This document shows positions 8,360-15,604 of a stretch of 40,644 nucleotides of DNA, piece after piece. The position numbers and the translations under genes are program-made. Each line of letters begins with the position of its first letter. Position 1 is the first letter of the stretch. The notes under the pieces are model-generated. The model saw only the letters and a program-made list of their open reading frames with translations. It made no database searches and was not told the DNA's origin. The stretch covers positions 1 through 40,644 of the forward strand of contig JAICQE010000014.1 of the NCBI GenBank assembly GCA_025938035.1. The letters are read 5' to 3'. This DNA is from Vicinamibacteria bacterium (GTDB taxonomy: Bacteria; Acidobacteriota; Vicinamibacteria; Vicinamibacterales; UBA2999).

Positions 8360-9826
8360 CTAGAAATCAACCTTCGCTGCGTCGCTGAGAATCAGCTCGC
8401 GATACACCGGCAGCGACCACCCGGCCTTCTCGAGCTCGTTGACGCGCCGCTCGACCATGCCCGCGTAGTTCTTCTTGTTCTTGTAGCGCTTCTTCAACTC
8501 GTCTTTCGAAAGGGCCAGCTGAGAGGCGCTGAGGTTGCACATCAGCGCTCCGCCCTTTTCGTTGCCGTTCGCTTTCATCCAGGCGCTCGGATTTGCCGGG
8601 AACGGGTTTGCCACCGGCGGGCGAATCCGGTACTTGACGACCGGAACGTCCACGTACGGACTGCGAATGCCGCCGCGCGGATTGCCGGCATCGTCGAGTG
8701 CCATCGTCGAGCCGTCAGCCTCGTTGCGATCGAGCCAGATACGGTCGGCGCGCGGCGGCGCCACACCCTTGTCCACCCAGTTGAACAGGTGGTTGAGCGC
8801 CACCGACATGTAGGCCTGCAGCGGGTAGGTGCTGAGCGGCTGCGCGCACGGGTTCGGCATCATGCGCGCGGCGTCGCGGGTGTCCACGTGCGCCATGCCC
8901 GAGAACTCATAGAGGCGATACTGCTTCCCGGCTTCGTCGCTGTCCTGCCGCCACGTAATGGTCTGTCCGCTCACCTCGTGCATCGTCGGCACGTGGACGA
9001 TCGGGACGTCAACGTCCTGTGTGATGTTGGAGCCGTTGGACGTCGGCATGAAGCCGTCGTAGATGCGTTCCATCTTCGGTGTGCGGTAGACGACGTGCCC
9101 CGGCAGGTAGTTGATCAGGATGCCGGCGGTCTGCGAGGTTCCCGCGAGGACCATCTTGCGCGGCACCGCGCCGCCAAGCGGACTGCCGCTCTTAATCAGC
9201 GCGCCGGCCTGGGCGAGGATGTCGGTGTTCTGGCCGGCGACGAGCGCCATCTCCTTGTAGCGTGCCTCGTTCATCTTCGTCAGCTCGCCCGGCGTGTTCG
9301 GGGTGGTGACGATCTCGACGGCGGCGTGGCCCGAGGCCATCGTGTACATCGAGGTGTACTCGAACATGTGCGCGGCGCCACTGCCGTGCATCGATTCGAC
9401 GAGCACGAGACCGCTGAAGCGGCTGCGATCGGCGGGCATACGGACGACCATGCGGGTCTTGTACGGCTGGCCGTTGGCCGTGCCACTGATGAAGTATTCC
9501 TTCGCCTGGTACTTGTAGAAGTCGAGGCCCTTGCCTGCCGGCTGCGATGGCGCGGAGTCGTACATCGGCCCCGGGCCGGTGACTTCCGTCATCGTCGGCA
9601 GCGTCACCGCCGTTGGAGAAGCGGGAAGGTTCTGCTGAACCGCACCGCGGCCACCGCCCGGGCCACCGGGTCCGCCCGGCCCCTGCCCGCCGCGTCCCTG
9701 GCCGCCGGCTCTGCCCGCGGCTGGCGCCTGGCCGCCGCCCTGTCCGAACAGCGATTCAGTGGTGAAGAGCGCCGCCACGATCACGACGGCGCCAACCGTC
9801 AATCCTGCCTTGTACATCGACTTCAT
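8360..9826 (-). CDS. Exported alpha/beta-hydrolase domain protein (Abhydrolase_10 type)
   Basis: The 488-residue protein has a signal peptide (MKSMYKAGLTVGAVVIVAAL), a Gly/Pro-rich low-complexity linker at about residues 29-63, and a catalytic domain matching the Abhydrolase_10 type (PF20091) common in soil bacteria. Family features include VLVESMHGSG (about 142-150), the nucleophile elbow GTSQTAG with Ser near 231, and FSGMAHVDTRD carrying the likely catalytic His. It probably hydrolyses an ester or amide outside the cytoplasm; the substrate is unknown. ATG 9826 is chosen because GAGGAG lies six bases before it. The open frame extends to 9943, but that part translates an array of heptamer repeats. 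It sits between the amidohydrolase and the secreted-unknown gene, with all three on the minus strand. Confidence 0.88.
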   Translation of the reverse strand: MKSMYKAGLTVGAVVIVAALFTTESLFGQGGGQAPAAGRAGGQGRGGQGPGGPGGPGGGRGAVQQNLPASPTAVTLPTMTEVTGPGPMYDSAPSQPAGKGLDFYKYQAKEYFISGTANGQPYKTRMVVRMPADRSRFSGLVLVESMHGSGAAHMFEYTSMYTMASGHAAVEIVTTPNTPGELTKMNEARYKEMALVAGQNTDILAQAGALIKSGSPLGGAVPRKMVLAGTSQTAGILINYLPGHVVYRTPKMERIYDGFMPTSNGSNITQDVDVPIVHVPTMHEVSGQTITWRQDSDEAGKQYRLYEFSGMAHVDTRDAARMMPNPCAQPLSTYPLQAYMSVALNHLFNWVDKGVAPPRADRIWLDRNEADGSTMALDDAGNPRGGIRSPYVDVPVVKYRIRPPVANPFPANPSAWMKANGNEKGGALMCNLSASQLALSKDELKKRYKNKKNYAGMVERRVNELEKAGWSLPVYRELILSDAAKVDF

Positions 9827-9863
9827 GAATGCTCCTCGCGCGCGAATTATACGAGAGTGCGCA

Positions 9864-9943
9864 GTGCAAAATGCAAAATTCAAAATGCAAACCAGAGCAC
9901 AGGCTCCGCGGCCGTTTTGCATCCTGCATTTTGAATCCTGCAT
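9864..9943. repeat. Two facing arrays of four heptamers (ATGCAAA type)
   Basis: The 116-base gap between the amidohydrolase and the Abhydrolase_10 gene holds two arrays in inverted orientation. The plus-strand array at 9864-9891 has units GTGCAAA, ATGCAAA, ATTCAAA, ATGCAAA. The minus-strand array at 9943-9916 has units ATGCAGG, ATTCAAA, ATGCAGG, ATGCAAA. Twenty-four GC-rich bases separate them. Together they can fold into an imperfect hairpin. The right array overlaps the amidohydrolase stop codon. A third four-unit array is at 12163-12190. Confidence 0.8.
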
Positions 9944-11295
9944 TATCGCGGTCTTAGTTCTGACAGTCGCCGGTCTATTTCCGCTTTGGGGATCCAGCGA
10001 CCGCCGATCATCACACCGGCGATTCGCGAACTATTCGCGATGTTCTCGAGCGGGTTCGCGTCCAGCAGCACGAGGTTCGCCCGGTCGATATCCCGAACGG
10101 CGAAGCGGGGACCCGATCCGCCCAGATGGGCGGCGATGTTGCGGGTTCCCGTCGCGAGCGCCTGATAGGGCGTCAGTCCGGCGGCAACATACGAGGCAAG
10201 CTCCCGGTGAATGGAGAAGCCGGGGACGTTCCAGACCTGCGGCGCGTCCGATCCGAGAAGCAACCCTGCGCCGGCGTCCTGCAGGCCCTTGATCATTCGC
10301 CGACGCACCGCGATGAACCGCGCCCGCTCCTTCGCCGACACGGTGCGGTCGTTGTCCCGCTTGGTCGCCATCCATTGGGCAGCTTCCGCGGGCCGCACGT
10401 ACTGCATCTCCGGGCGTGCCTGCATCGTCTCCGCGGACTCGGGGCCGTACCAGTTTTCGAGGAGGATCTGCGTCGGCACGTTCCAGACGCCGGCTGTTTT
10501 CGTGTCGGCGGCAAGCGCGGCGATGCGTGACTCATCGACGTGCGACATCAGATTGACGCCGAAGTTCTGGGACGCGGGCGCGCCTGAGCCGGCGAGCGCC
10601 TCCACGTAGCCGTCGAGGTGATCGACGGTCCAGAACTTCAGTTGCAGCGCCCGTCGCAGGCCGACGTCGGCGGGCACGTGTCCGGCAAATCGAATGGCCG
10701 CCTTGCCCGCCGCAGCGGCCAGCGCGTTGAAGGCCGTGAGCGGAATGCCGGGATGAATCTTGAGAAAGTCGTAGCCGGCTTTCACCTGATCCGCGACTCT
10801 GGACGTCGCGGCCTGTGGCGTTGAAGCCGTCTGTGCATTGAACGACGGTCCCGACAGGATCATGGCGGGTCCGGCTATCTCGCCACGCCTGACCCGTTCG
10901 CGCAGCCGGAAGTGCGAGGGATCACCGAGCATGCTGCGGATCGTGCCGATCCCGTTTGCCACGTACATGAACAACACGCGCTCGGCCTCGGCCGGATCGT
11001 TTGGAATGTGCGCATGCATTTCAGCGAGCGCCGGCATGAGGAACTTGCCGCGGCCATCGACACGAATTCCTCCTTCGGGGATCTTTGCTCCAGCTGCTCC
11101 GATCTGAGTGATGAGTCCGTTCGAGACGAGCACGCTTCGGTCACGGTTCACGGTGGTCGAGGTCTCGCCGTCCATCGGGAGATACGTCACCCCGTCGAAC
11201 AGAACAGGCGGCTGCGGGGTCGTTGACTGCTGAGCGGCAGGCTGCCCGGCGGTCACCACGACCAGCGCAACGATCGCGATTCGGTTGAGAGACAT
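9943..11295 (-). CDS. Secreted amidohydrolase, imidazolonepropionase-like
   Basis: The 450-residue enzyme belongs to the metal-dependent amidohydrolase superfamily, in the branch with imidazolonepropionase and Xaa-Pro/Xaa-Lys dipeptidases. A signal peptide covers about residues 1-21. Metal and catalytic residues are all visible: HxH in AEMHAHIPN (His 94 and 96), Lys near 179 (DFLKIHPG), His 206 (FAGHVP), His 226 (TVDHLDG) and Asp 350 (LLGSDAP). The C-terminal NLVLLDANPLENIANSSRI is the usual closing beta-sandwich strand. ATG 11295 is preceded five bases away by GGGAGG. Its start is only 26 bases from the divergent cyclase gene. It probably cleaves a cyclic amide or a dipeptide in the periplasm; the exact substrate cannot be told. 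It likely heads the minus-strand run ending at 6957. Confidence 0.93.
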   Translation of the reverse strand: MSLNRIAIVALVVVTAGQPAAQQSTTPQPPVLFDGVTYLPMDGETSTTVNRDRSVLVSNGLITQIGAAGAKIPEGGIRVDGRGKFLMPALAEMHAHIPNDPAEAERVLFMYVANGIGTIRSMLGDPSHFRLRERVRRGEIAGPAMILSGPSFNAQTASTPQAATSRVADQVKAGYDFLKIHPGIPLTAFNALAAAAGKAAIRFAGHVPADVGLRRALQLKFWTVDHLDGYVEALAGSGAPASQNFGVNLMSHVDESRIAALAADTKTAGVWNVPTQILLENWYGPESAETMQARPEMQYVRPAEAAQWMATKRDNDRTVSAKERARFIAVRRRMIKGLQDAGAGLLLGSDAPQVWNVPGFSIHRELASYVAAGLTPYQALATGTRNIAAHLGGSGPRFAVRDIDRANLVLLDANPLENIANSSRIAGVMIGGRWIPKAEIDRRLSELRPR

Positions 11296-11321
11296 GGGGC
11301 CCTCCCGTTACGATTCGGCCG
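11285..11321 (+). promoter_or_regulatory. Promoter of cyclase gene, leaderless
   Basis: TTGAGA (11285-11290), an 18-base spacer and TACGAT (11309-11314) form a plausible sigma-70 promoter. The -10 ends seven bases before ATG 11322, so the transcript would start at the start codon. No Shine-Dalgarno sequence is present. The -35 lies inside the first codons of the divergent amidohydrolase gene. Confidence 0.5.
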
Positions 11322-12134
11322 ATGAAAAGCCTACCTGTTTGCCTGCTGCTTGTGACAGTCTTCGCCAGCTGCGCCCGCGAGGCACCGCCCGCGCAATCAC
11401 CACTGCCGTTCCGTGCCGGCCAGCTCGTCGATCTGTCGCACGCATACGACGCGCAGAGCATTTTCTGGCCAACGGCCGAACAGTTCCGGCTGAGGAAGGA
11501 CGCGGACGGTGTGACGCCGGCAGGCTTCTACTACTCCTCGAACAGTTTCTTCACCTCCGAGCACGGTGGGACGCACCTGGATGCACCAGTGCATTTCGCT
11601 CAGGGCCGGCAGACTGTCGACCAGATTCCGCTCCAGCGGTTCTTCGGCCCCGCCGTGGTGGTGGACGTGTCGAAGGCGAGCGAGGGAAGCGCCGACTATC
11701 AGGTGACCGTTGACGATCTGACGCGTGCCGAGACCGAACACGGTCCGATCACGGCCGACTCCATCGTTCTGCTGCGAACGGGATTCTCGAGCCGGTGGCC
11801 CGATGCGGCACGCTATCTTGGCACTGCTGAACGGGGAGCCGCGGCGGTGCCGAAGTTGCACTTCCCGGGTCTCCATCCCGATGCCGCGAAATGGCTCGTC
11901 ACGAAAGACGTTCGCGCCGTCGGGATCGACACGGCCAGCATCGACTACGGCCAGTCGACGCTCTTCGAGTCGCACCGGATCCTCTATGAGGCGAACCTGC
12001 CCGCCTTCGAGAATCTGACGGCGCTCGATCGCCTTCCGTCCCGCGGCGCCTTCATCGTCGCGCTGCCGATGAAGATCGCCGGCGGCACGGGCGCTCCGCT
12101 TCGCGCTGTGGCGATCCTGCCGTCTTCTCCGTAG
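11322..12134 (+). CDS. Cyclase-family metal-dependent hydrolase, exported
   Basis: The 270-residue protein belongs to the cyclase / kynurenine-formamidase-like family (PF04199). The signature HGGTHLDAPVHF at residues 81-92 provides His 81, His 85, Asp 87 and His 91 for the metal site. DLSHAYDAQSIFWP near 37-50 is the conserved N-terminal strand. The N-terminus MKSLPVCLLLVTVFASC is an export signal with a Cys at the expected lipoprotein position, so the enzyme is probably an envelope lipoprotein. Family members hydrolyse N-formylkynurenine or related amides and lactones, but the exported form here is of unknown substrate. The stop codon falls inside a palindromic repeat (12131-12158). The gene is divergent from the amidohydrolase with a 26-base gap, and both would act on amide-like compounds outside the cytoplasm. 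Confidence 0.9.
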   Translation: MKSLPVCLLLVTVFASCAREAPPAQSPLPFRAGQLVDLSHAYDAQSIFWPTAEQFRLRKDADGVTPAGFYYSSNSFFTSEHGGTHLDAPVHFAQGRQTVDQIPLQRFFGPAVVVDVSKASEGSADYQVTVDDLTRAETEHGPITADSIVLLRTGFSSRWPDAARYLGTAERGAAAVPKLHFPGLHPDAAKWLVTKDVRAVGIDTASIDYGQSTLFESHRILYEANLPAFENLTALDRLPSRGAFIVALPMKIAGGTGAPLRAVAILPSSP

Positions 12135-12158
12135 CTTCCGCCTTAAGGCAGAAGCCAC
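12131..12158. repeat. REP-like palindrome, variant with TTAA centre
   Basis: The imperfect palindrome GCTTCCGCCTTAAGGCAGAAGC has one mismatched pair and begins at the cyclase stop codon (TAG 12132-12134). It shares the GCCTTAAGGC-type centre and the GTAG/CAC flanks of the GTCCGCC palindromes but has different outer arms. It may be a transcript-ending hairpin. Confidence 0.6.
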
Positions 12159-12162
12159 GTCA

Positions 12163-12190
12163 ATGCAAAATGCAAAATGCAAAATGCAAA
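12163..12190 (+). repeat. Four perfect ATGCAAA heptamers at a gene start
   Basis: Four identical seven-base units follow one another, each carrying an ATG. Because the period is seven, the four ATGs lie in frames 1, 2, 3 and 1. The second, at 12170, is in frame with the alpha/beta hydrolase. The unit is shared with the arrays at 9864-9943. Confidence 0.9.
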
Positions 12191-13156
12191 CGGCTCATCT
12201 CGGAGAGCTATCACGTACCATCGACGGACCCCGACATTCGCCTGTACGTCCGCAACACGCGGCCCGACGGCGTGAACGCGTTCAGCGGCGAGCGCACGCT
12301 CCTGTTCGTCCACGGCGCCACATACCCGTCGGACACGATGTTCGATCTGAAGATCGACGGCGCATCGTGGATGGACTCAATCGCCGGCCGCGGCTACGAC
12401 GTGTACTCGATGGACGTCCGCGGCTTCGGCCGATCGACGCGGCCACCAGCGATGGATCGTCCGGCCGCCGAGAACGCGCCAGTCGTGACGACGGACGATG
12501 CCGTGTCGGATTTCGGAGCCGTGGTCGATCACATTCGTCAGCGACGGGGCGTGCCGCGGCTGAACGTGATGGGCTGGTCATGGGGAACGGTCATTGCCGG
12601 CGCGTACGCGGCGAACAACCCGGACAACGTGGAGCGGCTCGTGATGTATGCGCCGCTCTGGGTCAGGCGGATTCCGGGCGGCTTGCGCGTGAGCGGTCCG
12701 ATGGGAGCCTATCGCACCGTCACGCTGGAGGCGGCGACGCAGCGGTGGCTGACCGGTGTCGCTCACGACCGGCAGAAAGACCTGATTCCACCGGGTGTGA
12801 TCGAATCGTGGTGGGCGGCCAACATGGAAGCCGACCCCGTTGGCGCGAAGATGAACCCGCCCGCCGTGCGCGCGCCAAACGGCCTGCTCGTCGACGCGTT
12901 CAAGTACTGGGAAGCGGACACACGCTACTACGATCCGTCAGCGATCCGAGCGCCGGTGCTGCTGGTGGTGGGCGACTGGGACGTGGACACGCCGGCCTAC
13001 ATGGCGCAGGCGATCCTGGCGCGGCTGACGAACTCGCCGCGCAAGCGGCTGGTGATCGTAGGCGAGGGAACGCACCATCTGATGCTCGAACGGAATCGAA
13101 CGCAGATGTTCAACGAGGTGCAGATGTTTCTCGCCGAGCCTGTCAAGGTTTCTTGA
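12170..13156 (+). CDS. Alpha/beta hydrolase
   Basis: The 328-residue cytosolic enzyme has a classical alpha/beta-hydrolase fold. An early strand and oxyanion turn are seen in LLFVHGATYPSD (about residues 44-55), the nucleophile elbow in MGWSWGT with Ser 137, an acidic residue in VVGDWDVDTP (Asp 271 or 273) and the catalytic His in EGTHHLMLE (about 302-303). No signal peptide is evident. The start is unusual: the only in-frame ATG lies in a heptamer array, giving MQNAKCKRLISESYHVP, and no ribosome site precedes it. The body probably begins near SESYHV. The stop codon TGA lies inside the palindromic element upstream of the RTX-like gene. The substrate is unknown; a carboxylesterase or lipase-like activity is the default. 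Confidence 0.88.
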   Translation: MQNAKCKRLISESYHVPSTDPDIRLYVRNTRPDGVNAFSGERTLLFVHGATYPSDTMFDLKIDGASWMDSIAGRGYDVYSMDVRGFGRSTRPPAMDRPAAENAPVVTTDDAVSDFGAVVDHIRQRRGVPRLNVMGWSWGTVIAGAYAANNPDNVERLVMYAPLWVRRIPGGLRVSGPMGAYRTVTLEAATQRWLTGVAHDRQKDLIPPGVIESWWAANMEADPVGAKMNPPAVRAPNGLLVDAFKYWEADTRYYDPSAIRAPVLLVVGDWDVDTPAYMAQAILARLTNSPRKRLVIVGEGTHHLMLERNRTQMFNEVQMFLAEPVKVS

Positions 13157-13178
13157 CAAAACCACATACAATCCGCGC
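13140..13178 (+). promoter_or_regulatory. Palindromic operator and -10 box upstream of RTX-like gene (copy 1)
   Basis: TGTCAAGGTTTCTTGACA at 13141-13158 is a perfect 7-4-7 palindrome. Eight bases later TACAAT (13167-13172) resembles a -10 box and is followed by CCGCGC and GTG 13179. The palindrome centre would lie about 30 bases upstream of the transcription start, across the -35 zone. Twenty-seven bases from 13140 are identical to the complement of 28236-28262. A degenerate copy lies at 32175-32217. It also contains the stop codon of the alpha/beta hydrolase. Confidence 0.6.
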
Positions 13179-13235
13179 GTGATTCGCAAGGCGGGCCGAC
13201 ACGCTACCACTAATGTGCGCGGTCAGAGACGCGTC

Positions 13236-15596
13236 ATGATCCAACTACACCTCACGGCTCGCGATGCGGTGGCCGCTGCCGCACTGATCTTCGGCGTCGT
13301 GTTCGTTCCCGAGTGGCCGACGGCGCAGGAAGGTGCCCAGGGGAAGCCACGTCCGGACGCCGTTGCCGAAGCGGGTCGCGGATCCGGCCCCAAGAACGTC
13401 ATTGAAGGCAAGGACGAAGACGACCGCCTGACCGGTACCGACGCTGAGGATTGGATCTTCGGCCGGAAGGGGCAGGACATCATCGCCGGGGGGAGAGGTC
13501 GAGACGTAATCGACGCCGGCGAGGGCGAGGACACCGTCGACGGTGGCGCCGAAAACGACATTATCGATGGCGGCGCTGGGAACGATACGCTTCGCGGCGG
13601 CGACGGCAACGACACGATCGAAGGCAACGACGACGACGATGTGATCGAGGGCGGGCCCGGTGTTGACGATGCCGACGGTGGTGACGGCACTGACGTGCTC
13701 CGCGGCGCCGCCGGCAACGACGTGCTCGCCGGCGGCGACGGAGACGATTCACTGTCCGGCGGCGCCGACAACGACCGGCTGTCCGGCAACGACGGGATCG
13801 ATTCGATCGCCGGCGGTGCCGGCAACGACATCATCGCCGGCGGGGACGGCGATGACACGGCCCTCGGTGAGGCCGGCGACGACACCATCGATGGCGGTCA
13901 GGGCGACGACACGCTCAAAGGCGGGCCTGGCAACGACACTCTGACGGGCAGCGCCGGCGGCGACTTCGTCGATGGCGGAAACGATCAGGACACGCTGTTC
14001 GGCGGCGATGGCCGCGATTTCGTCAACGGCGGCAGCGGCGCCGACCTGCTGCTCGGCGGCGCCGGCACGGATGTCGTAAACGGCGGCGACGGCGACGACA
14101 TCATCGTGATTCGAACCGGCGATGTTGTCCGCGATGGCACGGAAATCGTGGACGGCGGACCGGGCGAGGATCTGCTCACGTTAAGCGGCTTCACGCCGCG
14201 CGACCTCGCGCCGGGACGTTTCATGGATCCGCTGACATCCGGCACATACCTCGCCGCCAACGTCGAGCGCGTCCAGCACACGCACGTTGTCCCGCACGTC
14301 GGCCTCGATCCCACGCGCTCCACATCCTTCCTGCTCGTCAATCCGTCTGCAACGGAAGCGAGTAGCGGCCGGCTCGTGTTCTACGGCGAGGATGGTGCGC
14401 GTGTGACGCCACGGGCGGAGGCGCTCAAGGCCGGAGCCTTCAGCGTTCCGCCGCTGGGCGCAGTGGTCATCGAGACCTTTGCGCCGGAAGCGGCGATCGT
14501 CGCGTCCGCGCAGCTGTTTTCGAGTGTACCGCTCGGCCTCACCGCGCGGACGTCGTCGGCGGCATTGGGCACATTCGGCGCCTCTGAGTCTGCCTTGCTG
14601 GATGGCGCAATCGTGCCGGTCAACGACGATGCGACGGGCGGCAGCGGCGTCCTCATCACGAACAGCCTTCTCCGCAGCCGCGTCAAGCTGACGGTACGGA
14701 GTGCCGTCGGCGCCGAATTGGAGTGTTGCAGCGCCACCGTGGAGCTGGCGCCCTACGCCCAGCGAACCGTGTGGGTTCGTGAGCTGTTTCCGCGCCTCGG
14801 TGACTTCCAGGGGGCGCTCACCGTCGAAGTCGGCAGCGACCGGCCGCAGGAGGGCGGTCCCCTTGCCATCGTGGCGTTGCAGCGCCGCGGGACCGTCGTG
14901 ACAGCGACACCTGCGGTGCGTATCACGCCCGGCGTGGCGGGCGGTCCGATCGTGTTCAGTTCGGTGACTGCTGGCGGGGATTCCGGCTCGAGTCTGATCC
15001 TGATGAATCCATCCTTCACGGCCCGTGCGCGCGGCACGGTGGCATTGGCGGATCAACAGGGCCGCCCGTGGCCGATCTCGCTCAACAAGCAGCCGGCAGC
15101 GCCGACGACGCCATTCGACCTTGCACCGTTAGCAACCCTGGTCCTCACGACAGTGGCTGGAGGCCCGGTTCAGACCGGTTTTGCGCACGTCGAAGCGAAC
15201 GAGGGGAACGTCGGCGCTGTGCTGCGAGTCGTTAGTGGTGCCTCGGTTGTGGACACCCCGGCGGCGACGCCGGCGACCGCCTTCGTCGCCGCCGTGGTGC
15301 GTGACCGTGCGGCTGGCATCGCCACCGAACTGGCCGTGACGTCGAGTGGACAGGCGGCGAGCGTCCAGGTCGCCCTGCACGATCAGGCGGGTGCGCCGGT
15401 GCCGGGCGGGGCCGCGCAGATTCGCGTGCCGGCGAACGGCCAGGTGGTGAGAACGTTCGACGACCTGTTCCCGAACGCCAAGGTGCAGACGCTGCAGGGG
15501 ACGATCGCGGCAACGAGCGATCAGCAAGTAGCCGTCACAGCCATTCGAACAGCACCTGGTGCGCGAGCGGCGCTCCCCGTGGTGCCGACGCGCTGA
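13236..15596 (+). CDS. RTX-like calcium-binding secreted protein with four repeated C-terminal modules
   Basis: From ATG 13236 the protein has 786 residues. It starts with a signal peptide-like segment (AVAAAALIFGVVFVPEWPTAQ), then about 26 acidic nonapeptides of the GGxGxDxUx type (about residues 56-291), the calcium-binding parallel beta-roll of RTX proteins. The remaining 450 residues look like about four related beta-sandwich modules, each opening with a strand such as TSFLLVNPS or SSLILMNPS and closing with a hydrophobic stretch (LAPYAQRTVWVRELF, RVPANGQVVRTFDDLF). RTX proteins usually leave by a type I system using a C-terminal signal, but no such transporter is nearby and this protein carries an N-terminal signal. 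GTG 13179 is an alternative start six bases after a -10 box. It lies eight bases before the first UPF0182 gene and may be co-transcribed with it. Confidence 0.9.
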   Translation: MIQLHLTARDAVAAAALIFGVVFVPEWPTAQEGAQGKPRPDAVAEAGRGSGPKNVIEGKDEDDRLTGTDAEDWIFGRKGQDIIAGGRGRDVIDAGEGEDTVDGGAENDIIDGGAGNDTLRGGDGNDTIEGNDDDDVIEGGPGVDDADGGDGTDVLRGAAGNDVLAGGDGDDSLSGGADNDRLSGNDGIDSIAGGAGNDIIAGGDGDDTALGEAGDDTIDGGQGDDTLKGGPGNDTLTGSAGGDFVDGGNDQDTLFGGDGRDFVNGGSGADLLLGGAGTDVVNGGDGDDIIVIRTGDVVRDGTEIVDGGPGEDLLTLSGFTPRDLAPGRFMDPLTSGTYLAANVERVQHTHVVPHVGLDPTRSTSFLLVNPSATEASSGRLVFYGEDGARVTPRAEALKAGAFSVPPLGAVVIETFAPEAAIVASAQLFSSVPLGLTARTSSAALGTFGASESALLDGAIVPVNDDATGGSGVLITNSLLRSRVKLTVRSAVGAELECCSATVELAPYAQRTVWVRELFPRLGDFQGALTVEVGSDRPQEGGPLAIVALQRRGTVVTATPAVRITPGVAGGPIVFSSVTAGGDSGSSLILMNPSFTARARGTVALADQQGRPWPISLNKQPAAPTTPFDLAPLATLVLTTVAGGPVQTGFAHVEANEGNVGAVLRVVSGASVVDTPAATPATAFVAAVVRDRAAGIATELAVTSSGQAASVQVALHDQAGAPVPGGAAQIRVPANGQVVRTFDDLFPNAKVQTLQGTIAATSDQQVAVTAIRTAPGARAALPVVPTR

Positions 15597-15604
15597 CAAA
15601 GCCA

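Noticed and set aside
8309..9934. 541-residue plus-strand open frame opposite the Abhydrolase_10 gene
   Set aside because: Arg/His/Val-biased shadow of a gene with signal peptide, ribosome site and catalytic motifs on the minus strand.
13141..13158. Intrinsic terminator after the alpha/beta hydrolase
   Set aside because: The stem is only seven pairs and AT-containing, there is no T-run, and the same sequence recurs in front of another gene, fitting an operator better.
12163..13182. Alternative frame-1 open frame starting at ATG 12163
   Set aside because: It is an Arg-rich shadow in another frame of the alpha/beta hydrolase, whose catalytic motifs are in the 12170 frame.
13451..13944. Possible CRISPR-like periodic repeat in the RTX region
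   Set aside because: The 27-base periodicity is explained by three-codon multiples of the calcium-binding nonapeptide; there are no spacers of constant length and the frame is intact.
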